A DNA stretch of 64,000 nucleotides. It comes from Leeia aquatica (lineage in GTDB: Bacteria; Pseudomonadota; Gammaproteobacteria; Burkholderiales; Leeiaceae). The position numbers and the translations under genes are program-made. This document shows positions 59,614 to 64,000 of the stretch, piece after piece. The stretch lies in contig NZ_JABAIM010000001.1 of NCBI RefSeq assembly GCF_012641365.1, positions 1,550,001-1,614,000 on the forward strand. Reading direction: 5' to 3'. The notes below the pieces were generated by a model. It made no database searches, had not been told where the DNA came from, and worked only from the letters and a program-made list of their open reading frames with translations. Within the stretch, counting starts at the first letter, position 1, and the number at the start of each line of letters is the position of its first letter.

Positions 59614-60366
59614 CTACTGGCTTAAAACCGCGCAGAACTTCACGCACTCCCGGGACATCAACAGTTGCCGGAATCTGTCGAGTGGTGGCCTCACCATGGG
59701 GTCCACCTTGCTATACGTCACATCCAGGCTATTCAGCAAGCGCTTGCGCTGTCCAGGGCGCATCGCCCCCAGCACACTGGGACCGGCCTCCACCAAGGCC
59801 TCAGCCATCCTGTACTGGTTTGCCTTGCCAGGCAGGTCGGCTGTGGCTCCTAAAGCGAGTGTCAAGAGCGATACGTTGTCGTTACTTTGCTTATCGGCAC
59901 GCGTCCAATCCTTGTCGGAAAGACTGTCAATCGAGCTGCGTCGCAATTCTGCATCATAGTAGTCCTGTTCCTTGGCAAGAAACCGCACAAGGTACGCGTT
60001 TAGCCTGCCCAATGGATCACTCAACTTGCGTACATTGGCCATGACATCCGGCTTGCCATTCGCCTGTACCGGTTTGAAGTGGAGAAGCAGCTCCCCCAAC
60101 TCTGCCAGCTGTATTTGTCGTTCCCACAGCAGCAATGTCTCATCAGTCGTGCTACCAAACGCTTGCAGTTGCCGACGATCCGTCAGTACTTCCACTTTCT
60201 GGATCGCATCCGCTGTCAGCAACATCTCCGGCGAGTTAGCAGCTTCGGCGCGTCGCACCAGCGCCTTGTAGTCATTCACCAGTCGCTGAAAATCCTCATC
60301 GGCTGCGCGGGCAGCCAGCCCGCACAGCAAGCCCAGACACAGTACCCAGCCTCGCCATCCATGCAT
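59614..60366 (-). CDS. Exported protein of unknown function
   Basis: A 250-residue precursor with a signal peptide (MHGWRGWVLCLGLLCGLAARA, cleavage near residue 21). The mature part is almost entirely helical and charged: DEDFQRLVNDYKALVRRAEA, LLLWERQIQLAELGELLLHF, YLVRFLAKEQDYYDAELRR and AMRPGQRKRLLNSLDVTYSK. Two cysteines near the C terminus (RECVKFC) may form a disulfide. The family is not recognised. It converges with the peptidase gene upstream. Confidence 0.6.
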   Translation of the reverse strand: MHGWRGWVLCLGLLCGLAARAADEDFQRLVNDYKALVRRAEAANSPEMLLTADAIQKVEVLTDRRQLQAFGSTTDETLLLWERQIQLAELGELLLHFKPVQANGKPDVMANVRKLSDPLGRLNAYLVRFLAKEQDYYDAELRRSSIDSLSDKDWTRADKQSNDNVSLLTLALGATADLPGKANQYRMAEALVEAGPSVLGAMRPGQRKRLLNSLDVTYSKVDPMVRPPLDRFRQLLMSRECVKFCAVLSQ

Positions 60367-60575
60367 CGCACGCTCCCTGTTGTGATATGCCCGGTCATCA
60401 TGACGGCCTCAAGCTGAACCGGACCACAACAGGAGACCATACCACGCACCCAGCTGAAGCAACCTTTGCTGCCCCAGCTCAAGCACAAGTGCACAACGGT
60501 GAGTGGCAGCCACTTTAAAGAAGCCGCAGCGATGTCGCCTAACGGCGTAAATGGAGCTGATGCGCTAGCACACCA

Positions 60576-61436
60576 CTACACCCCACTGATTGGCAGCTTC
60601 AGGTAGTGGCGGCCATTGTCATCGGCTGGAGGCAGGTGTCCGGCGCGGATGTTGACTTGAATGGAAGGCAGCAGCAGATTGGGGGGCTGCAGGGTGGCGT
60701 CGCGGGCCTGGCGACGGGCGACAAAGGTGGCTTCGTCCACGCCGTTGCCAATGTGCAGGTTGTACTGCCGCTGTGCGGCCACCGTACTTTCCCACGCCGC
60801 AGCGCGATCAGTAGGCGGGTAGTCATGGCACATGAATAGCCGGGTGGTATCCGGCAAGGCCAGCAGTTTATGGATGGAGTGGTAGAGCTGGTGGGCGTCA
60901 CCACCGGGGAAATCGCAGCGTGCGGTGCCGACATCCGGCATGAACAGGGTGTCACCCACGAATACGGCATCACCGATGCGGTAAGCGACATCTGCCGGGG
61001 TATGACCCGGCACCGCCAGCACCTCGACCTGCAGCCCGCCAGCAGCCAGGACTTCCCCATCCTGCAACAGGGCGTCGAAGGGGCTGCCGTCAGCGGGGAA
61101 CGAAGCGCCCAGATTGAACACCGGCTTGAACAGCGCCTGGACGGTACGAATGTGCTCGCCAATCGCCACCTTGCCGCCAAAGCGCTGCTTCAGCCATTGC
61201 GCTGCAGAAAGGTGATCGGCATGGGCATGCGTTTCCAGAATCCAGACCAGTTGCAGGTGCTTTTGGCTCAAGAAATCAGCCACTGCTTGCACACTGTCGG
61301 TCCGGATGCGTGCGCCGGGCGGGTCAAAATCCAGCACCGGGTCGATCACCACCGCATGGCCGCCCGGCTGGTCGTACACCACATAGCTGATGGTGCCGGT
61401 TACCGCATCATGGAACGGCTCAATTCTAGGATTCAT
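60576..61436 (-). CDS. blh: Persulfide dioxygenase-like beta-lactamase-fold hydrolase (Blh)
   Basis: A 286-residue metallo-beta-lactamase-fold enzyme of the ETHE1/Blh group, which oxidises glutathione persulfide to sulfite. The iron site is ETHAHADHLSAAQWL, PGHTPADVAYRIGD, and GDTLFMPDVGTARCDFPGGD with the later MCHDYPP. It is divergent from the ArsR-type bigR gene and shares its operator, the arrangement known from Xylella and Agrobacterium biofilm and sulfide operons. Confidence 0.9.
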   Translation of the reverse strand: MNPRIEPFHDAVTGTISYVVYDQPGGHAVVIDPVLDFDPPGARIRTDSVQAVADFLSQKHLQLVWILETHAHADHLSAAQWLKQRFGGKVAIGEHIRTVQALFKPVFNLGASFPADGSPFDALLQDGEVLAAGGLQVEVLAVPGHTPADVAYRIGDAVFVGDTLFMPDVGTARCDFPGGDAHQLYHSIHKLLALPDTTRLFMCHDYPPTDRAAAWESTVAAQRQYNLHIGNGVDEATFVARRQARDATLQPPNLLLPSIQVNIRAGHLPPADDNGRHYLKLPISGV

Positions 61437-61456
61437 GGTAGTTTACTCCTTGTATA

Positions 61457-61498
61457 TTGACTTTAATTATACATTTTTATATAATGTTTTAAAGTAAA
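61457..61498. promoter_or_regulatory. Divergent BigR operator and promoters
   Basis: TTGACT (61457-61462) and a perfect TATAAT (61480-61485), 17 bases apart, drive bigR. A minus-strand TATAAT (61471-61466) probably serves blh. ACTTTAA (61460-61466) and TTAAAGT (61489-61495) are inverted arms enclosing the AT-rich core, so one BigR dimer could shut both directions. Confidence 0.8.
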
Positions 61499-61509
61499 TT
61501 GTAAACACC

Positions 61510-61824
61510 ATGGATATTGCCCTACTGCAGCATGCCGCACAGGAAGCCGGCCAACTGTTGCGAGCCCTCGCCAATGATGACCGCTTGCTACTGCTGTGCC
61601 AGCTTAGCCAAGGCGAACGCTCGGTCAGCGAACTGGAAGCCCTGACAGGGATCCGCCAGCCCACTTTGTCGCAACAGCTGGGCATCCTGCGGCAAAAGGG
61701 ACTGGTACAGACTCGCCGCGAGGGTAAGCGCATCTACTATCAGGTGGTGGATGAAACTGCGCTGGCTATCCTGCAGCTGCTGTACCAGCGCTATTGCCCT
61801 GCCCCACAAGGAGACTCCACATGA
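61510..61824 (+). CDS. bigR: ArsR-family persulfide sensor BigR/SqrR
   Basis: A 104-residue winged-helix repressor. LLRALANDDRLLLLCQLSQGE at the start, SVSELEALTGIRQPTLSQQLGILRQKGLV for DNA reading, and REGKRIYYQV in the wing. Two cysteines, C30 in helix 2 and C96 near the C terminus, are placed as the pair that forms a sulfide-induced disulfide or polysulfide bridge in BigR and SqrR. Oxidation would release the operator in front of the gene. The stop overlaps the next start (ATGA). Confidence 0.9.
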   Translation: MDIALLQHAAQEAGQLLRALANDDRLLLLCQLSQGERSVSELEALTGIRQPTLSQQLGILRQKGLVQTRREGKRIYYQVVDETALAILQLLYQRYCPAPQGDST

Positions 61825-62249
61825 GTATAGACTGGCCACACTTCACGCCGTGGAGCGCCTTGATGGGCGGGCTGTTGATTGGCCTGGCAGCCGCCATGCT
61901 GCTGCTGTCACTCGGTCGCATTGCAGGCATCAGCGGCATCATCGCCGGCCTGCTATTGCCTCAGCGTGGAGAATGGCCATGGCGGCTGGCGTTTACCGCC
62001 AGCTTGCTGATGTCACCGGTGCTTTGGCAACTGCACTCACCACTGCCCGTCATCACACTCGGCACCAGCAAGGCCATGCTGCTGATCGCCGGGCTCTTGG
62101 TGGGGGTGGGCACCCGCATGGGCTCTGGCTGCACCAGTGGCCATGCCGTATGTGGCTTGTCACGCCTCTCTCCCCGCTCGCTGGCAGCCACCCTCACCTT
62201 CATGGCTGCCGGTTTCCTGACAGCCTTTCTTCTGCGCCATCTGCTCTAG
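61821..62249 (+). CDS. YeeE/YedE-family sulfur-compound transporter, first half
   Basis: A 142-residue membrane protein with about four helices. GGLLIGLAAAMLLLSLGRIAG and the signature GSGCTSGHAVCGLSRLSPRS, with cysteines lining the transport path, mark the YeeE/YedE family, which moves thiosulfate or related sulfur species. It starts within the bigR stop. In many species this and the next gene form one split transporter. Confidence 0.87.
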   Translation: MSIDWPHFTPWSALMGGLLIGLAAAMLLLSLGRIAGISGIIAGLLLPQRGEWPWRLAFTASLLMSPVLWQLHSPLPVITLGTSKAMLLIAGLLVGVGTRMGSGCTSGHAVCGLSRLSPRSLAATLTFMAAGFLTAFLLRHLL

Positions 62250-62258
62250 GAACATCAC

Positions 62259-62675
62259 ATGTTGCGACTGTTACTTGCAGCCCTGAGCGGCCTGATATTT
62301 GGCCTGGGTCTGATTCTGGCCGGCCTGGCCAATCCGGCCAAGGTGCTGGCCTTCCTGGATCTGGCCGGGCTTTGGGACCCTTCACTGATCCTGGTGATGA
62401 TCAGCGCCATCGGTGTCTCCGCCGTGGGCTATCTGTGGGTGCGCCGTCGCGGACGTACGCTGCTGGGCGACCCCGCCCAGCTCCCCACGGCACGGCAGAT
62501 TGATCGCCCTTTGCTGCTCGGTGCCGTACTGTTCGGCATAGGCTGGGGGCTGACCGGTATTTGTCCTGGCCCGGCTGTGGTATTGCTCGGCAGCGGTGCA
62601 AGCGACGCGCTGTGGTTTGTCGCCGCCATGCTGGCAGGCATGCTGCTGCATGATCTGTGGCGGCGTCGCGCATGA
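62259..62675 (+). CDS. DUF6691/YeeE-like sulfur-compound transporter, second half
   Basis: A 138-residue membrane protein with about four helices: LLAALSGLIFGLGLILAGLANPAKVLAFLD, then GAVLFGIGWGLTGICPGPAVVLLG. The GxxxPAK and GICPGPA motifs are typical of the second half of split YeeE/YedE transporters. It begins 9 bases after its partner and overlaps the next gene by 4 bases. Confidence 0.87.
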   Translation: MLRLLLAALSGLIFGLGLILAGLANPAKVLAFLDLAGLWDPSLILVMISAIGVSAVGYLWVRRRGRTLLGDPAQLPTARQIDRPLLLGAVLFGIGWGLTGICPGPAVVLLGSGASDALWFVAAMLAGMLLHDLWRRRA

Positions 62676-63469
62676 GTACTGCGCTGCTGCTGGGCCTGAT
62701 GATCGGGGCCATCCTCGGCCTGACCGGGGCTGGCGGCGGCATCCTGGCGGTACCCGCCCTGATGGCCAGCATGGGCTGGAGCCTGCCACAGGCCGCCCCG
62801 ATTGCTCTGATTGCGGTTGCCAGCGGTGCCAGTGTTGGCACCCTGGAGGGGTTGCGACAAGGTTTGGTGCGCTACCGCGCCGCCTTGCTGATGGCCGTGT
62901 GCGGTGCACCGTTCACCCCCGTAGGACAGCACTGGGCCAGCCTGCTGCCTGCCCGACTGCTAACCGGGCTGTTTGCAGCCATCATGCTGCTGGTGGCCCT
63001 GCGCATGATGCTGCGCCGCCAGCAAGATCACGCTGACGACCTGTGGCTGCCCGGTGTGGGCTGCATTCGTCAGGGTACGGGTCGCTTTGTCTGGACTGGG
63101 CCTACCGCCCTCATGCTGGGCTCCGTAGGTGCGCTGACTGGCTTTCTGTCTGGCTTGCTGGGGGTGGGCGGCGGCTTCATCATGGTGCCCCTGCTGCAAC
63201 GCCTCACCGAGCTCTCGCTGCGCGGTGTCATTGCCACCTCCTTGATGGTGGTTGCCCTGATCAGCAGTAGCGGCGCGCTGGTGGCCTGGTGGCATGGCCG
63301 GGTTGAATGGACGCCGTTTGTGGCTGCATTTGCCGGAAGTGTCGTCATCGGCATGGTCGTTGGCCGCGTGTTGTCACGCTATCTGCCGATTCGCACCGTG
63401 CAGCTGTCCTTTGCCGGCGTACTGTTGCTGGTCGCCAGCCGCATGCTCTACCTCAGCCTGCACGGCTGA
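62672..63469 (+). CDS. TauE/SafE-family sulfite exporter
   Basis: A 265-residue membrane protein with about eight helices. The two TauE/SafE half-repeats are visible as GLMIGAILGLTGAGGGILAVPAL and GFLSGLLGVGGGFIMVPLL. In this operon it probably exports the sulfite made by the persulfide dioxygenase. The ATG at 62672 overlaps the preceding stop. Confidence 0.9.
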   Translation: MSTALLLGLMIGAILGLTGAGGGILAVPALMASMGWSLPQAAPIALIAVASGASVGTLEGLRQGLVRYRAALLMAVCGAPFTPVGQHWASLLPARLLTGLFAAIMLLVALRMMLRRQQDHADDLWLPGVGCIRQGTGRFVWTGPTALMLGSVGALTGFLSGLLGVGGGFIMVPLLQRLTELSLRGVIATSLMVVALISSSGALVAWWHGRVEWTPFVAAFAGSVVIGMVVGRVLSRYLPIRTVQLSFAGVLLLVASRMLYLSLHG

Positions 63470-63847
63470 CCCTTCCCCCTGTCACAAAAAAGCCCTTTTC
63501 AAGCTGCACAATTTGTTGCAATATCGTGCAACGCAACAAATTCAAGCAAACGCTTGAGCAAATCACTGCCCGTCATCCCTTGGGCAGTTACGCAAGCAAC
63601 ATGGCAAGACCGCAGCGCGTGTCACCCATGCGCCGCCGCCCGCCATGCGGAATTTCCTTTCATTTTCATCAAGTTGTATTAAACCCACGTTCACCACAAC
63701 AGGTCGGTCGGACGGGTAACAGCAGCAGACGACTGTGTCATAGTGTGGTCTGTTCAAGGGGCAAGATGCAGTTGCGGTTCACTGCATCAGGCAGTGCCGG
63801 AGACAAAGGTAGCCGGCATCGGGTCAACACGCATGCAGAGGGGAATC
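63470..63847. other. 378-base gap before pntA
   Basis: No gene is supported. It holds the two inverted repeats listed below, then a GC-rich stretch and a moderately AT-rich stretch (63656-63690) that may house the pntA promoter. A GAGGGGA ribosome-binding element lies just before the ATG at 63848. Confidence 0.45.
63510..63557. promoter_or_regulatory. Nested inverted repeats upstream of pntA
   Basis: AATTTGTTGC (63510-63519) and GCAACAAATT (63533-63542) form a perfect 10-bp inverted repeat around an inner GTTGCA/TGCAAC pair. Immediately after comes TCAAGC-AAAC-GCTTGA (63542-63557), a perfect 6-bp palindrome with LacI-like spacing. They may be operators or the factor-dependent end of the sulfur operon. 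Confidence 0.45.
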
Positions 63848-64000
63848 ATGCGCATCGGCATCATCAAGGAGACCGCGCTGTCCGAACCGCGGGTCGCCGC
63901 CACACCGGAAACGGTAAAGAAACTGGTGGCCGCCGGACAGCAACTGATCATCGAACGGGGCGCAGGCCGCGCTTCCAGCATTCTGGACGACGACTATGCC
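63848..64000 (+). CDS. pntA: NAD(P) transhydrogenase subunit alpha, N-terminal part
   Basis: The frame opens at ATG 63848 and runs off the window after 51 codons. MRIGIIKETALSEPRVAATPETVKKL matches the alpha subunit of proton-translocating transhydrogenase (PntA/PntAA), which interconverts NADH and NADPH; alanine dehydrogenase shares this N-terminal fold and remains a possibility. SEPRVAATPETV favours PntA. The rest of the gene is not visible. Confidence 0.75.
   Translation, partial: MRIGIIKETALSEPRVAATPETVKKLVAAGQQLIIERGAGRASSILDDDYA

Overview
The window is high-GC, densely packed chromosomal DNA of a free-living betaproteobacterium. I infer this, perhaps order Neisseriales, from gene content and protein flavour (RlmJ, SuhB, TrmJ, PutA without a DNA-binding domain, a BigR sulfide operon, PuuD-type urate oxidation); it is not proven. 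I saw no phage, insertion sequence, integrase or CRISPR array. Most of it is well-ordered catabolic and housekeeping operons with overlapping start and stop codons.

Layout. 1-1040: the end of a MidA-like methyltransferase gene, two small overlapping DUF genes, and a tRNA(CAU) gene with its own promoter and terminator. 1195-9857: an aminoethylphosphonate (AEP) island with a GntR regulator, an ABC importer (binding protein, ATPase, fused double permease), a PhnZ-like HD-domain oxygenase, PhnW, PhnX and an FAD aminophosphonate oxidase. 9930-17163: small secreted proteins and lipoproteins, a GNAT acetyltransferase, mutS and rlmJ. 17127-36555: an almost complete purine salvage and catabolism island. 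GuaD and an adenine deaminase feed XdhABC; PuuD, HiuH and UraD take urate to allantoin; PuuE, allantoicase and AllA take allantoin to glyoxylate and urea. The island also has a BMP-type ABC importer whose binding-protein gene is absent and whose operon contains an unrelated lipoprotein, an FCD-GntR regulator with a clear operator, and a pseudouridine kinase/glycosidase pair. 36638-47175: suhB, trmJ, a YddA/SbmA-like exporter, putA with a divergent lrp gene, and a chemoreceptor. 47364-51188: glyA-sdaA-gcvT. 51297-57642: a membrane/TPR protein, then the RNA-repair operon rtcB-nucleotidyltransferase-rtcA with its divergent sigma-54 activator gene rtcR and a textbook sigma-54 promoter. 58053-60366: an M1-like metallopeptidase and a secreted protein. 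60576-63469: a BigR-controlled sulfide/persulfide module with divergent promoters over one operator. 63848-64000: the start of pntA.

How the parts work together. The AEP island can take up AEP and probably N-methyl-AEP and convert them to phosphonoacetaldehyde, then acetaldehyde and phosphate; the PhnZ-like oxygenase hints at a second, oxidative branch. The purine island turns purine bases into glyoxylate, urea and ammonia. The nearby glyA-sdaA-gcvT and putA genes handle glycine, serine and proline. The least explained items are the nucleotidyltransferase inside the rtc operon, the lipoprotein inside the purine ABC operon, the PhnZ-like oxygenase without PhnY, and three hairpins around the 3' end of allA that share one 16-nt loop but have different stems.
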